A stretch of 61,046 nt of DNA from Alcanivoracaceae bacterium (GCA_029212745.1 JARGOL010000015.1:14306-75351), one strand, 5' to 3'. Shown: positions 37,955 through 47,695, counted from the first letter of the stretch. Numbers and translations: made by a program. Notes: a model not told the origin generated them from the sequence alone.

Positions 37955-39799
37955 CTACATCAGGCGTTGCGGATCATAGAACACGCCCATATCAGCCAGC
38001 ACGGCCATCAGCCGGTCCTGCAGGGCGCGGGTGATCAAGCCGGCATCTGCCACCGGGGTGTCGTCATGATCAAGCACCGCCATTTCCGACAGGCCACCGG
38101 CGGACAGGGGCATGGCCACCGTGTATTGCGGCCCCACATAGGCCAGCGCATCCCAGCTCGCACATAGCCGGTACCGATCCGGGTCCGGGTTGAACAGGTT
38201 CTGGCCCAGCGCGTAATCCTGCGGCGGGTTCTCCACCCCCAGCAACGGCATCAGGGTCGGCACCAGGTCCAGATGGCTGGTGGGCCCTGTATGCACCGCA
38301 GGTGCCCTCCCCGGCACATGCAGCACCAGCGGCGTCCACATCTGCTCACGGGTAAATGCGGAATTATGCCCCCAGCGGCCATGCTCCATGAATGCCTCAC
38401 CATGATCGCCCGTGACAACGACAACGGTATTGTCCAGCAGGCCACGCTGGCGCAGGTGGTCCAGCACCCGGCCAATCTGCTGGTCCAGGTGATGGGTGGC
38501 GTTCACATAGCGATTGAATATCAGGTCTATGTCCTCGCCCACATCCTCGCTGGCATAGTTGAAGCGTTGCAGATAAGGCTGACGAATCACCGATTCGTCC
38601 GGAAAGTAATAACGCGCGTGGGACGACTCCAGGAAAAAGAACGAAAAGAACGGCTGCCCTGACGGCTGCTGGTCGATGAACGCCTGCAGCCGCTCGACAT
38701 TGCGGCGATCCCGCTGCCAGCCCACGCCGCTTTCGTCACTGTGCAGCACCTCGCCCGGAAGCCCGGCAAACACCGTCTGGTCAAACTCGGGATAGGTAAA
38801 GCTGGCACTACTGAAAATACCGAACCGGTAATCCCTCTGCTGCAGCAGGGTAAGCAGGGCCGGCGGCTGGCGGCGCTCCAGAAAGGAAAACCAGTATGAC
38901 CCGGGCAGGCCATAGAACTGCGAGAACAGCCCCATACGGGTGCCGTTACCACCACTGAGATGGTCTTCGAAACGCTGCCCCTGCTGCGAGAATTGCCACA
39001 GATTGGGCATGACCTCCGGCGTCAGCATGTCGCCGCGCAGCGACTCAGCCACCAGCCAGACAACATTCATGGGCGCGGCGGCAGCGCGCATGCGCAACGC
39101 CTGCTTCGGATAGTACAGGCGGCCTTGCGACGGCGCCGCCAGCTGCCCTGTGCTGGCCACGGAAATATCCAGACGACGGGCCAGCGACGCAAAGGTCACC
39201 GGCTGGTAGAACGGCACCCAGTGGGCCGCAGCAGTGACCGGCTGGTAGCTCACCAGCTTGCTGCCACCAAACAGCAAACCGCTGGAAAGCAGACAGGCGA
39301 CCCCGACAGCAGTCACCCCAATCCGGCCGGGCACGGCCAACGGCAAACGCCGCGCCAGAGACCACAACAGCACCTCCAGCACGGTGATAAGGCATGCCAG
39401 CACCACCAGGGTCATCACGGTATCCGCGCTGCCACCGAGGGAATTGATGCCGCCCGGGGTCGTCAGCAGATTCCAGACGAAGCCATTGACATGAAACCCG
39501 TACATGACAAAGAGCTTCATGTCGCCGAGCAGGAACAGCACCAGGAACGAGGCCCACAGCAGCGTCACCGCAGTGGCCATGCGCTGCCAGCCAAGCAGCG
39601 ACAGGCATTCGCCCACCAGCCAGCCGGGAAGCAGGAAAAGACCGCAATAGGCGGCCAGGGAAAGCACCAGGAAAACCGAAGCAAGCACACCTGCCGTCAG
39701 CTGGGCGAGGGGAATGAAGGCGCCAATCAGCAGCAGCTGCAGCAGCCAGTTGGCCAGCAGAAACCGGGCTCGTCGCGTCAGATAGGTTGAACGGGTCAC
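37955..39799 (-). CDS. YejM/PbgA (LapC)-like inner-membrane sulfatase-fold protein
   Basis: 614 residues: five predicted membrane helices (about 1-190, DUF3413-type) followed by a periplasmic alkaline-phosphatase/sulfatase fold (VWLVAESLRGDMLTPEVMPNLWQFS, LSGGNGTRMGLFSQFYGLP, VVVTGDHGEAFMEHGRWGHNS). In E. coli this family (LapC/PbgA) senses lipopolysaccharide and steadies LpxC through LapB rather than acting as an enzyme. The length is close to E. coli YejM (586). It stands between the PP-loop gene and the ligase cassette, separated by gaps with no obvious terminator. Confidence 0.9.
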   Translation of the reverse strand: MTRSTYLTRRARFLLANWLLQLLLIGAFIPLAQLTAGVLASVFLVLSLAAYCGLFLLPGWLVGECLSLLGWQRMATAVTLLWASFLVLFLLGDMKLFVMYGFHVNGFVWNLLTTPGGINSLGGSADTVMTLVVLACLITVLEVLLWSLARRLPLAVPGRIGVTAVGVACLLSSGLLFGGSKLVSYQPVTAAAHWVPFYQPVTFASLARRLDISVASTGQLAAPSQGRLYYPKQALRMRAAAAPMNVVWLVAESLRGDMLTPEVMPNLWQFSQQGQRFEDHLSGGNGTRMGLFSQFYGLPGSYWFSFLERRQPPALLTLLQQRDYRFGIFSSASFTYPEFDQTVFAGLPGEVLHSDESGVGWQRDRRNVERLQAFIDQQPSGQPFFSFFFLESSHARYYFPDESVIRQPYLQRFNYASEDVGEDIDLIFNRYVNATHHLDQQIGRVLDHLRQRGLLDNTVVVVTGDHGEAFMEHGRWGHNSAFTREQMWTPLVLHVPGRAPAVHTGPTSHLDLVPTLMPLLGVENPPQDYALGQNLFNPDPDRYRLCASWDALAYVGPQYTVAMPLSAGGLSEMAVLDHDDTPVADAGLITRALQDRLMAVLADMGVFYDPQRLM

Positions 39800-39859
39800 T
39801 CGACCACCTCCCTGGCGCTGATCATCAGGGACTGGCCTTAATAGACGCTTAACGGAGGG

Positions 39860-40825
39860 TCATTCAGTGACGGAGTTGCACAGTGCCTCCCGGGCGAAGG
39901 CGATCCGCTGTCGCGGCGCCTCGCCGGCGCGCTGACTGATGTGGGCGTCAACCCGGGCGCAGCGGGTAGTGAGCCCGTCATTATTGGCAATCTGGATACT
40001 CAGCCCGGGCCGCGCGTTGAGCTCCAGCACCATCGGGCCCTGTTGCCGGTCCAGCACCAGGTCGACACCCAGGTAACCCAGCCCGGTCAGCTCATAGCAC
40101 CGTGTGGCCAGGTAAAGGAACTCCCCCCAACGGGGGATCTGCACCCCGGCCACGGGATTGGCCGTGTCGGGATGACGAAAGATGCGCATGTTGTGCCAGG
40201 TGCCACCCACGGTGATGCCCTCGGCCATATCCACGCCCACACCAATAGCGCCCTGGTGCAGGTTGGCCTTGCCCTGGCTCTGGCGCGACGGCAACCGCAA
40301 CATGGCCATGACCGGATAGCCGCGGTAGATGATGATACGCAGGTCAGGCACACCCTCGAAGCTGATCGCGGAAAACACCGGGTCCGGCTGCACCCGGTAC
40401 TCGATCAGGGCCTGGTCGTGGTGTCCGCCGAGGGAATAAATGCCCGACAGAATGCCGGAGAGGTGGAAACCGACGTCGTCATCGCTGAGCAGGCGACCAC
40501 TGGTGGTTCTGTAGCGCCCCTCGAAACGGTCCTGGACCACAAGCACACCATCACCGCCAGCGCCCTGGGCGGGCTTGATGACGAACCCGTCGTGACCGTT
40601 GACCGTGTCGGCAAGGTTGGCAATGTCATGTTCGGTGGCAATGGTGCCGATCAGCGCCGGCGCACGGATACCGGCATCCAGGAGCAACCGCTTGGTGGTC
40701 AGTTTGTCATCCACCAGCGGATACAGTCGCCGCGGGTTATGTGCCAGCACCATATCGGCGTTGCGGGCATTGATGCCGAGCACGCCGCGCCGGCGCAGGG
40801 TGTTCCAGGCATGGGTGACGAGCAT
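39860..40825 (-). CDS. ATP-grasp alpha-L-glutamate ligase-like protein
   Basis: A 321-residue RimK-related ATP-grasp protein. It has GFVIKPAQGAGGDGVLVV (ATP-binding lysine K84 and glycine loop), IIIYRGYPVMAMLRLP, and the metal-binding MVLELNARPGL (E268, N270). ATP-grasp ligases join a carboxylate to an amine, so a peptide-tag or glutamate addition is likely but the substrate is unknown. The start follows the 7TM gene's stop by one base (TGA-C-ATG), so the two are translationally coupled. Last gene of a three-gene cassette. Confidence 0.88.
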   Translation of the reverse strand: MLVTHAWNTLRRRGVLGINARNADMVLAHNPRRLYPLVDDKLTTKRLLLDAGIRAPALIGTIATEHDIANLADTVNGHDGFVIKPAQGAGGDGVLVVQDRFEGRYRTTSGRLLSDDDVGFHLSGILSGIYSLGGHHDQALIEYRVQPDPVFSAISFEGVPDLRIIIYRGYPVMAMLRLPSRQSQGKANLHQGAIGVGVDMAEGITVGGTWHNMRIFRHPDTANPVAGVQIPRWGEFLYLATRCYELTGLGYLGVDLVLDRQQGPMVLELNARPGLSIQIANNDGLTTRCARVDAHISQRAGEAPRQRIAFAREALCNSVTE

Positions 40826-40826
40826 G

Positions 40827-42353
40827 TCAGCGCGGCTCCGTCATGGCGCGAAAGCGCAGCAGTTCCATCAGCCGGTAGCCGCGGTAATGCCCCATCCACA
40901 GCATGGCACCAATCAGCACCAGCAACAGTCCGGGAAAGGTGAAAAACAGGTAATGCAGTGCCGGCAGGCTCATGACCTGGTGGCACGCCGCCGCCGCCAC
41001 CAGCGTGCCCGCTGCAACCTTCATGGAATGGGTGCCGCCACGCTCTTCCCAGACAATCGACATGCGCTCGATCACCATGGTCAGGATGACCATGGGGAAC
41101 AGCGACAGGGACAGGCCGCTGGCCAGCCCCATCTTGTGCGTCAGCACGCTCAGGGTCAGCATGCACATGACCACGAAGGTGAGCACCACAGACAGGCGCG
41201 GTAACAGCTGCAGCCTGAGGTGTTCCAGGTAGGCTCGCAGCGTAAGGCCAAGCCCGGTAATCAGCACGAACAGCAACACACCCCAGACCAGTTCCGTCTC
41301 CCGGAAAGCCAGCGCCACCAGCACCGGCGTGAAGGTACCCAGTGTTTCCAGGCCAATGAGATTGCGCAGCATCAGGATCAGCAGCACACCGAGGGGAATC
41401 ATGATCATCAGCCGGAACTGGTGCTGCACGTCCAGCGGCAGGTCATACAGTGACAGGCTCCAGAGCGATTGCCCGGTTAACGGACGCACCGTCTGTGCCA
41501 GCTGTATGGCGCTCATTTCATGCTGGCTGGTGGTTATGGTGGCACGCAGGTTACGCCCGCCTTCCAGCTCCACCATGGGGCCGGGACCCACCCACCAGAC
41601 CAGGCTGTCCTCGGGCATGCCCTGCTGGGCATTGTCCGGGTTGAAGTAGAGCCACTGCTCGCCATTGAAGCTGCGCAACCACAGCTGCGGTTCCTGGCTC
41701 AGCCCGTGCTGAAGACGCACCAGGTGAACCTGCTCAGACGGAATATGGGCTGCCGCCAGGATCAGGTCCGCCACCCGTGCCCGGTTTTCCACCGAGTTGT
41801 CGCCGGCGAGCAGCATGCGCACATTGCCATTGCTGGAATTGTTCACCGTCCTGATGGTTTCGCTGATGAATGTCTCCACATCCGCCGAGCGTTCCCGGAT
41901 CGGTTTTATCAGGGCATCAACGGCCAGCTGCTCGGCACCGTCCAGCGGCATGGGCTTGCGGTATTGCGGCCCCGAAAACACCGGCGGTTCACTGAAGCTG
42001 CGGGTCAGTACCAGGCGGTAGTAAAGCGACTGGTGGCCCTGTGGACGACGTGCGGACCACATGGCCCGGCGATTGGGCCCCTCGTCATAGACATTGACGC
42101 CGTAATTGTGGGAAACAAAGCTCTCATTGAGGGTGACAAAACCACCTTCCACCGGCGGCAGGAACATTGTCATTTTTACCGGGAAGTCCTCGCGCGCGGT
42201 AAATTCCATCCGCGCGTCGACAATCCAGACAGGATCCGTCTCGGTCTCGGTGAGGGGGATTCCCCAGACCACCGCCTGCCAGACCACGCTGGCGCCACCC
42301 ATGACGACGATCAGCAAGGCCAGCAACCGGGCATGCAGGCGCACTGTTACCAT
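40827..42353 (-). CDS. Inactive transglutaminase domain fused to seven membrane helices
   Basis: 508 residues: an N-terminal membrane anchor (about 7-28), a periplasmic region with a transglutaminase-like core (about 140-290; RMLLAGDNSVENRARVADLILAAA, EQWLYFNPDN) in which the catalytic Cys position is not Cys, then seven hydrophobic helices (about 310-490). This is the known 7TM-transglutaminase architecture. It likely acts as a receptor or scaffold. I used the ATG at 42353; a GTG at 42365 is too close to its GAGGA to work well. It overlaps neither neighbour. Confidence 0.85.
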   Translation of the reverse strand: MVTVRLHARLLALLIVVMGGASVVWQAVVWGIPLTETETDPVWIVDARMEFTAREDFPVKMTMFLPPVEGGFVTLNESFVSHNYGVNVYDEGPNRRAMWSARRPQGHQSLYYRLVLTRSFSEPPVFSGPQYRKPMPLDGAEQLAVDALIKPIRERSADVETFISETIRTVNNSSNGNVRMLLAGDNSVENRARVADLILAAAHIPSEQVHLVRLQHGLSQEPQLWLRSFNGEQWLYFNPDNAQQGMPEDSLVWWVGPGPMVELEGGRNLRATITTSQHEMSAIQLAQTVRPLTGQSLWSLSLYDLPLDVQHQFRLMIMIPLGVLLILMLRNLIGLETLGTFTPVLVALAFRETELVWGVLLFVLITGLGLTLRAYLEHLRLQLLPRLSVVLTFVVMCMLTLSVLTHKMGLASGLSLSLFPMVILTMVIERMSIVWEERGGTHSMKVAAGTLVAAAACHQVMSLPALHYLFFTFPGLLLVLIGAMLWMGHYRGYRLMELLRFRAMTEPR

Positions 42354-42411
42354 GATCCCAGGCACTTCCTCGTCGCAAACGCTTCAAACCGGACAGCCAG
42401 GGCTGTTCCGC

Positions 42412-42972
42412 CTATTGCGGTCGGCGAGCGTCTTCGGCTCCCTGGCACCGCGGTGCGCCCATGGCGCGGTCATATTCTGCATCAACCAGGGCCCGCAGCG
42501 CACGTAACGCTTCGTGTCCCAGCAGCATCGGGTGGCTGAACCGGCGCCTGTCAGTCAGGTTGACGTCCAGCAGCGCCTGCCGGTCGCCCACGCAAAGCAC
42601 CAGCTCCACCACCGGCCGGCGTGAGTAGTCCTTGTCATCCTCATCCACATCGGAAGCGCGGCGCTTGATGCGCACGTTGTGCGCCAGCGGCAACTCCAGC
42701 TCGCCCAGATCGAGACCCGGCACGGCCAGCCTGAAACGCACCCAACGTTCGCCATCACGGTCGAAGCGCTGGATGTTACGCGCGCTGAGGGAGGCACTTT
42801 CGGCCCCGGAATCCACCTTGGCCGGCAATACAATACCCAGCTCAGGGACAAACACGCTCTCGGACAGGCCGTAAATGACCTTGGGCACCGGCCGGGATTC
42901 AGCCTCTTCAGCGCCCGGGGCAGGCCCGGAGACAAGCATAAGAACCACCAGGGCAGCCAGCAAACGCGCCAT
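42412..42972 (-). CDS. Exported retropepsin-like aspartic protease (zinc-protease family PF05618)
   Basis: 186 residues: signal peptide (MARLLAALVVLMLVSGPAPG), then a single retropepsin-like domain with the catalytic D-S-G-A at LPAKVDSGAESASLS (Asp54). Single-domain retropepsins act as dimers. The Pfam name (ATP-dependent zinc protease) is historical; related RimB proteins are retropepsin folds. GAGGTGA precedes the ATG at 42972; the frame to 43395 overlaps the typA promoter and was rejected. First gene of the cassette with the 7TM and ligase genes. Confidence 0.88.
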   Translation of the reverse strand: MARLLAALVVLMLVSGPAPGAEEAESRPVPKVIYGLSESVFVPELGIVLPAKVDSGAESASLSARNIQRFDRDGERWVRFRLAVPGLDLGELELPLAHNVRIKRRASDVDEDDKDYSRRPVVELVLCVGDRQALLDVNLTDRRRFSHPMLLGHEALRALRALVDAEYDRAMGAPRCQGAEDARRPQ

Positions 42973-43099
42973 ATTCACCTCTTCACTCCCGTTTTGTGGC
43001 CGCTTGGACCGATCCTTGCCCGTCGGGTTCAGCCCGATTGCGTGGCCTGCATCACAAATCCCCCTGCTGAGGAGGCGGGCAAACCGTCCGACGGAGTGC

Positions 43100-43128
43100 A
43101 ATACAGTACCCGATGGCCCTGCTATAAT
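43100..43128 (+). promoter_or_regulatory. Probable sigma-70 promoter of typA
   Basis: A perfect TATAAT (43123-43128) lies 17 bases after AATACA (three of six to the -35). The transcript should start about 27 bases before the GTG. Confidence 0.5.
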
Positions 43129-43161
43129 CGCGCCCCTTTTCCATAGCCAGCGGACTTTTTT

Positions 43162-44976
43162 GTGATCGAACGCCTCAGAAACATCGCCATTATTGCCCAC
43201 GTTGACCACGGTAAAACGACCCTGGTCGACCGACTCCTGCAGCAGTCCGGCACCCTCGGGGACCGGGCCGGGGATGTGGAGCGCGTCATGGATTCCAATG
43301 ACCTCGAGAAAGAACGGGGCATCACGATCCTGTCCAAGAACACCGCGATCAAGTGGAACGACTACCGCATCAACATCGTCGACACCCCCGGACACGCCGA
43401 TTTCGGCGGCGAGGTAGAGCGCGTCCTGTCCATGGTGGACTCAGTCCTGCTGCTGGTGGATGCAGTTGACGGGCCCATGCCCCAGACCCGGTTCGTGACC
43501 CAGAAGGCGTTCGAGCAGGGCCTCAACCCGATTGTGGTCATCAACAAGATCGACCGTCCGGGTGCCCGCCCCGACTGGGTGATGGACCAGGTGTTCGACC
43601 TGTTCGACCGCCTCGGCGCCACCGACCAGCAACTCGATTTCCCGGTGGTCTATGCCTCCGCCCTGAACGGCATCGCGGGCCTGGATGCTGACGACATGGC
43701 CGACGACATGACGCCCCTGTTTGAAGCGATCGTTGACAAGGTACCGGCCCCGGACGTGGACCAGGAAGGCCCGTTCCAGATGCAGGTGTCATCGCTGGAC
43801 TACAACAGCTATGTGGGCGTGATCGGCATTGGCCGCATCAAGCGCGGCCGCATCAAGAGCAACTCCCCGGTAAAGGTCGTTGACCGCAACGGCAAGACCC
43901 GTAACGGCCGCATTCTCACCATCATGGGCTACCACGGTCTTGATCGCGTCGAAGTGCCGGAAGCGGCAGCGGGCGACATTGTCTGCATCACCGGCCTCGA
44001 CCCGCTGGACATCTCCGACACCCTGTGTGACCCGGCCAACGTCGAGGCACTGACCGCCCTTAAGGTCGACGAGCCCACCGTGAGCATGTTCTTCCACGTC
44101 AACACGTCACCGTTTGCGGGCAAGGACGGCAAGTTCGTCACGTCACGCAACATCCGTGACCGCCTGCAGGAAGAACTCAAGCACAACGTGGCCCTGCGCG
44201 TGGAAGACACCGACAGCCCCGACCGTTTCCGCGTGTCTGGCCGCGGTGAATTGCACCTGTCAGTGCTGATCGAGAACATGCGCCGTGAAGGCTTCGAGCT
44301 GGGCGTGGGCCGCCCCGAAGTCATTCTGCGCGAAATTGATGGTGAAACCCAGGAGCCCTACGAACACCTGGTCATCGATATCGAGGAGCAGCACCAGGGC
44401 CCTGTAATGGAGCAACTGGGTCTTCGCCGCGGCGAAATGAAGGACATGAATCCGGACGGCAAGGGCCGGCTGCGTCTTGAATACATTGCGCCGTCGCGCA
44501 ACCTGATCGGTTTCCGCTCCCTGTTCCTGACCCTGACCTCAGGCACCGGCATTCTCAACTCCACCTTCTCTCATTACGGTGAATACAAGCCTGGCCTGGC
44601 CACTCGCCGCGTCAACGGCGTACTCATATCCAACGTCGCTGGCAAGGTCCTGGCTTATGCACTGTTCAACCTGCAGGAGCGCGGACGGTTGCTGATTGAC
44701 CCGAATGTGGATGTGTATGAAGGCCAGATCATCGGCATCCATGCGCGCGACAATGACCTGACGGTGAATCCCACCAAGGCCAAGCAGCTTACCAACGTGC
44801 GTGCGGCCGGCACTGACGAGAATATCGTCCTGACGCCACCCATTCGCCACACCCTCGAGCAGGCTCTCGATTTCATCGAGGATGACGAGCTGGTGGAAGT
44901 GACACCGCATCATATTCGCCTGCGCAAGAAACTGCTGACTGAGTCAGAGCGCAAACGCGCTTCCCGGCAGGCCTGA
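43162..44976 (+). CDS. typA: Ribosome-associated GTPase TypA/BipA
   Basis: Translation-factor-like GTPase that binds the ribosome in stress and low temperature and aids subunit assembly. The 604 residues have the G1 motif AHVDHGKTT, the G2 region with [19 protein letters not shown] (G3), NKIDRP (G4), EF-G-like domains, and the BipA-specific C-terminal domain ([18 protein letters not shown]). The start is GTG. A strong terminator follows. Confidence 0.97.
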   Translation: MIERLRNIAIIAHVDHGKTTLVDRLLQQSGTLGDRAGDVERVMDSNDLEKERGITILSKNTAIKWNDYRINIVDTPGHADFGGEVERVLSMVDSVLLLVDAVDGPMPQTRFVTQKAFEQGLNPIVVINKIDRPGARPDWVMDQVFDLFDRLGATDQQLDFPVVYASALNGIAGLDADDMADDMTPLFEAIVDKVPAPDVDQEGPFQMQVSSLDYNSYVGVIGIGRIKRGRIKSNSPVKVVDRNGKTRNGRILTIMGYHGLDRVEVPEAAAGDIVCITGLDPLDISDTLCDPANVEALTALKVDEPTVSMFFHVNTSPFAGKDGKFVTSRNIRDRLQEELKHNVALRVEDTDSPDRFRVSGRGELHLSVLIENMRREGFELGVGRPEVILREIDGETQEPYEHLVIDIEEQHQGPVMEQLGLRRGEMKDMNPDGKGRLRLEYIAPSRNLIGFRSLFLTLTSGTGILNSTFSHYGEYKPGLATRRVNGVLISNVAGKVLAYALFNLQERGRLLIDPNVDVYEGQIIGIHARDNDLTVNPTKAKQLTNVRAAGTDENIVLTPPIRHTLEQALDFIEDDELVEVTPHHIRLRKKLLTESERKRASRQA

Positions 44977-44988
44977 TGCCTGATACAG

Positions 44989-45015
44989 AAAAGGGCGCCG
45001 AAAGGCGCCCTTTTT
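44989..45015 (+). terminator. Terminator of typA
   Basis: A GGGCGCC / GGCGCCC stem with a GAAA loop, flanked by AAAA upstream and TTTTT downstream. Confidence 0.92.
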
Positions 45016-45074
45016 CGTTGTTACGGCACAAGGCATACTGGCGAAAAACTCTCGTGCTCTCAAGGAGACCTGCC

Positions 45075-45587
45075 GTGACCCGATACCTTCTGGGCCCAGG
45101 CCTGATAATTGCTGCTTCACTGATGCCAACCCATGCCATTGCCAGCGACATTGTTGCGGGGAACCCGCAGCAGGTCCTCGATATTGCGTCCGGATTTGGA
45201 AGCGCGACGCTGGAAACGGATGACGTTGGCGATCCGATGATCACCGGCCGCACCAACGGCTACAAGTATGTTGTCTATTTCTACGGTTGCGAAGGCACTG
45301 ACACCTGCAGTGACATCCAGTTGATGGCCAGCTGGACCGACACCCATGCCAACACCAGTCATATGCACCAATGGAATTTCGAAAACCGCTTCGGCACGGC
45401 TTTCCTGGACAGCGACGGCGACGCCACCATACAGATGTCCATCAACCTGGCTTATGGCGTTACCCGGGAAAACCTTGATGACTCACTGGACTGGTGGCGC
45501 GTGGTGGTCACGGACTTCGCCAGCTTCGTAGGCAATATCGAGGCACCGGAAGGGCGCAAGACTCAGAACAAAGAACCTGCGATATAG
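45075..45587 (+). CDS. YbjN-domain exported protein
   Basis: 170 residues. The GTG at 45075 has AAGGAG upstream and gives a signal peptide ([22 protein letters not shown]). The mature part has the YbjN fold pattern ([37 protein letters not shown] ... [26 protein letters not shown]) with two cysteines ([11 protein letters not shown]) likely forming a disulfide. YbjN proteins modulate motility and stress in enterics, but most are cytoplasmic; this is a periplasmic version. The function is unknown. It overlaps the convergent YaiI gene by 25 bases. Confidence 0.8.
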   Translation: MTRYLLGPGLIIAASLMPTHAIASDIVAGNPQQVLDIASGFGSATLETDDVGDPMITGRTNGYKYVVYFYGCEGTDTCSDIQLMASWTDTHANTSHMHQWNFENRFGTAFLDSDGDATIQMSINLAYGVTRENLDDSLDWWRVVVTDFASFVGNIEAPEGRKTQNKEPAI

Positions 45588-46036
45588 CGATCCAGCAGGT
45601 TGGCGAAATCCTGGCGCTCCGACTGTGATAACGGCGGCTGGCCGCCTGTCTGGATGCCGCTGGCACGCATGGTGTCCATGAAATCGCGGATATTCAACCG
45701 GGCGCGCACATTGTCACCATCAAGACGCTCACCGCGGGTAGTAATGACCACGGCACCCTTCTCAATAACCTCGGCGGCCAGCGGAATATCCTGGGTGATG
45801 ACCAGATGGCCGGCGGATACACGCCGGACGATTTCGTCGTCAGCAACGTCGAAGCCACTACTGACCTGCACCGAACGAAGCCAGGGCGAGCGCGGCACCG
45901 GAACCTGCTGATTGGCAACGAACGTCGTCTGCACCTGGGCACGTTGGGCGGCGCGCACAAGGATGTCGCGTATCACCCGCGGACAGGCGTCGGCGTCCAC
46001 CCAGACTGCTCTTTGCGCCGGCACTGATTCACTCAC
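45563..46036 (-). CDS. YaiI/YqxD (DUF188) family protein
   Basis: A 157-residue cytoplasmic protein of the UPF0178 family. The [20 protein letters not shown] opening, [24 protein letters not shown] and [19 protein letters not shown] are characteristic; the fold resembles PIN-type nucleases. I chose the GTG at 46036, with GGAGG eight bases upstream, over the GTG at 46066. Its biochemical role is not established. Its start is 32 bases from divergent trmL. Confidence 0.88.
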   Translation of the reverse strand: MSESVPAQRAVWVDADACPRVIRDILVRAAQRAQVQTTFVANQQVPVPRSPWLRSVQVSSGFDVADDEIVRRVSAGHLVITQDIPLAAEVIEKGAVVITTRGERLDGDNVRARLNIRDFMDTMRASGIQTGGQPPLSQSERQDFANLLDRYIAGSLF

Positions 46037-46068
46037 CTGGTCTGCCTCCACACGGGTATACTTCACGC

Positions 46069-46533
46069 ATGATCGATATTGCCCTTTACCAGCCGGAAAT
46101 TCCGCCCAATACCGGCAACATCATGCGCCTGTGCGCCAACACCGGCGCCCGCCTGCATCTGGTCAAACCCCTGGGCTTCGACCTGTCAGAAAAGAAACTG
46201 CGCCGCGCCGGACTCGACTACCGCGACCTCGCCAGCGTCACCGTACATGACAGCATCGAGGCACTGATCACGTCAGTAAGTCCACGTCGTATCATCGCCA
46301 TGACCACCCGTGCCAGCCACTCGCTGTTCGACGCACGATTCAGGGCCGATGATGTTTTGCTGTTCGGCCCTGAAACCCGGGGGCTGCCGATGACGCTGCT
46401 GGATCAGATCGGCGAGCAGAACTGGCTGCGGATTCCAATGAAACCGGACAGCCGCAGCCTGAATCTTTCAAACAGTGCGGCCGTGTGCCTTTACGAGGCC
46501 ATCAGGCAGACTGCACCCGACAGTCTGCGCTGA
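46069..46533 (+). CDS. trmL: tRNA (cytidine/uridine-2'-O-)-methyltransferase TrmL
   Basis: A SPOUT enzyme that methylates the ribose of wobble position 34 in tRNA-Leu isoacceptors. The 154-residue protein has [23 protein letters not shown], the trefoil-knot motif [12 protein letters not shown] and [21 protein letters not shown]. No ribosome site is visible before the ATG, and a TATACT box (46057-46062) sits close enough that the transcript could start at the ATG. Confidence 0.95.
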   Translation: MIDIALYQPEIPPNTGNIMRLCANTGARLHLVKPLGFDLSEKKLRRAGLDYRDLASVTVHDSIEALITSVSPRRIIAMTTRASHSLFDARFRADDVLLFGPETRGLPMTLLDQIGEQNWLRIPMKPDSRSLNLSNSAAVCLYEAIRQTAPDSLR

Positions 46534-46545
46534 AGAAATGGCGCC

Positions 46546-47004
46546 TCAGTGCGCAGCGCTGCCCTGCTCTTCGTCGCGACGGGCCTTGGCTTGCTGGTAG
46601 AGCGCCTCGAAATTGATCGGCTGCAGCTGGAACACCGGGAAAGAGCCTTTCTGCACCAGCGATGCAATGGTCTCGCGGGCATAGGGGAACAGCACATTGG
46701 GGCAATAGGCGCCAAGCAGGTGCTCTCGCTCCTCATCGGAGAGACCGCTGACCGTAAAGATCCCGGCCTGTTTCACTTCCACCAGGTACACCGTTTTCTC
46801 ATCCTGCTCTGCCGTCAGGGTGACAGTGATTTCCACTTCAAAATCATCGCTTTCAGCAATGCGGCGGGCGGCGTTGTTGAGCTGCACACCAACCTTGGGC
46901 TGGTAGTCAGTGGTAAAAACCTGCGGCGACTGCGGCGACTCGAAAGAGACATCCTTCACGTAGATTCGCTGAATCCGGAACGCCGGCTCTTGTTGTTCAG
47001 ACAT
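46546..47004 (-). CDS. secB: Protein-export chaperone SecB
   Basis: Tetrameric cytoplasmic chaperone delivering unfolded precursors to SecA. The 152 residues include FRIQRIYVKDVSFESPQSP, VEITVTLTAEQDEKTVYLVEVKQAGIF, and the LLGAYCPNVLFPYARETIASLVQKGSFP signature. It runs with grxC upstream (17 bases), the usual order rhodanese-grxC-secB. Confidence 0.97.
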   Translation of the reverse strand: MSEQQEPAFRIQRIYVKDVSFESPQSPQVFTTDYQPKVGVQLNNAARRIAESDDFEVEITVTLTAEQDEKTVYLVEVKQAGIFTVSGLSDEEREHLLGAYCPNVLFPYARETIASLVQKGSFPVFQLQPINFEALYQQAKARRDEEQGSAAH

Positions 47005-47021
47005 GCTTTACTCCTGGACAG

Positions 47022-47282
47022 TTATTCCTGTGTGAGCAACGCATCAAGCTTCCCCGAGCGCTCAAGCGCGAAGAGCTCATCGCAGCCACCCACGTGATAT
47101 TCGCCAACCCATATCTGCGGCACGGTGCGCTGGCCGCTACGCGTCATCATCTCGCCGCGTCGGGCAGGCTCCCTGGCCACATCAATATCCGAGTAGGCAA
47201 CCCCCTTCGAGTCCAGCAGCCGCTTTGCGCGGATGCAGAACGGGCACCAGGGGGTCGAGTACATGACGACCGGCTGGGTCAC
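47022..47282 (-). CDS. grxC: Glutaredoxin 3
   Basis: An 86-residue thioredoxin-fold reductase with the active site CPFC (E. coli Grx3 has CPYC), the cis-Pro TVPQIWVG and GGCDELFAL. It uses glutathione to reduce disulfides. It overlaps the upstream rhodanese gene by four bases and leads into secB. Confidence 0.96.
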   Translation of the reverse strand: MTQPVVMYSTPWCPFCIRAKRLLDSKGVAYSDIDVAREPARRGEMMTRSGQRTVPQIWVGEYHVGGCDELFALERSGKLDALLTQE

Positions 47283-47695
47283 GCCTTGGTCACCGGCAGT
47301 TTCTCGGCACGCCAGGCCTGAAGGCCGCCCCGCAGGCGCCAGACACTTTCAAAGCCCTTGCCGCGCAGCATGCGGCCCGCTGCGGAGGCGGTGTTGCCAT
47401 GGTTGCACACCAGTATCAGTGGCTTGTCCCTGAACTTTTCCAGTTCGCCCAGCTGTTCCTCCAGTCGCGACTGGGGGATATTCAGGCTGCCGGCAATGTG
47501 TGCCGCCCGGAAGTCATCCTCTGCCCGGACATCCAGCAGGACGCCGTCCTGCTTGTTGACCATGTTGGTGGCCTGCTGAGGCGACACCGGCTGGCCGCCA
47601 CGGCGACTCTCGATGACAAAAAACACGGCCCACAGCACGAAAAAGGCGGAAACCAGCACGGGATGATTACCGGCAAACTCCAGCAAACGGTCCAT
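47279..47695 (-). CDS. Membrane-anchored rhodanese-like protein
   Basis: 138 residues: an N-terminal membrane helix (about 11-28, NHPVLVSAFFVLWAVFFVI) and one rhodanese domain with the active-site loop LVCNHGNTA (catalytic Cys). It probably transfers or carries sulfane sulfur at the membrane face. The ATG at 47695 has GAGGGAG upstream. A longer frame (to 48109) lies inside the divergent envC gene and was rejected. Its grxC-secB neighbours match Pseudomonas, but there gpmI lies on the other side and is missing here. Confidence 0.92.
   Translation of the reverse strand: MDRLLEFAGNHPVLVSAFFVLWAVFFVIESRRGGQPVSPQQATNMVNKQDGVLLDVRAEDDFRAAHIAGSLNIPQSRLEEQLGELEKFRDKPLILVCNHGNTASAAGRMLRGKGFESVWRLRGGLQAWRAEKLPVTKA

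Noticed and set aside
42973..43395. Upstream extension of the retropepsin gene
   Set aside because: It crosses the typA promoter and start and has no signal peptide, whereas the ATG at 42972 has both a ribosome site and a signal peptide.
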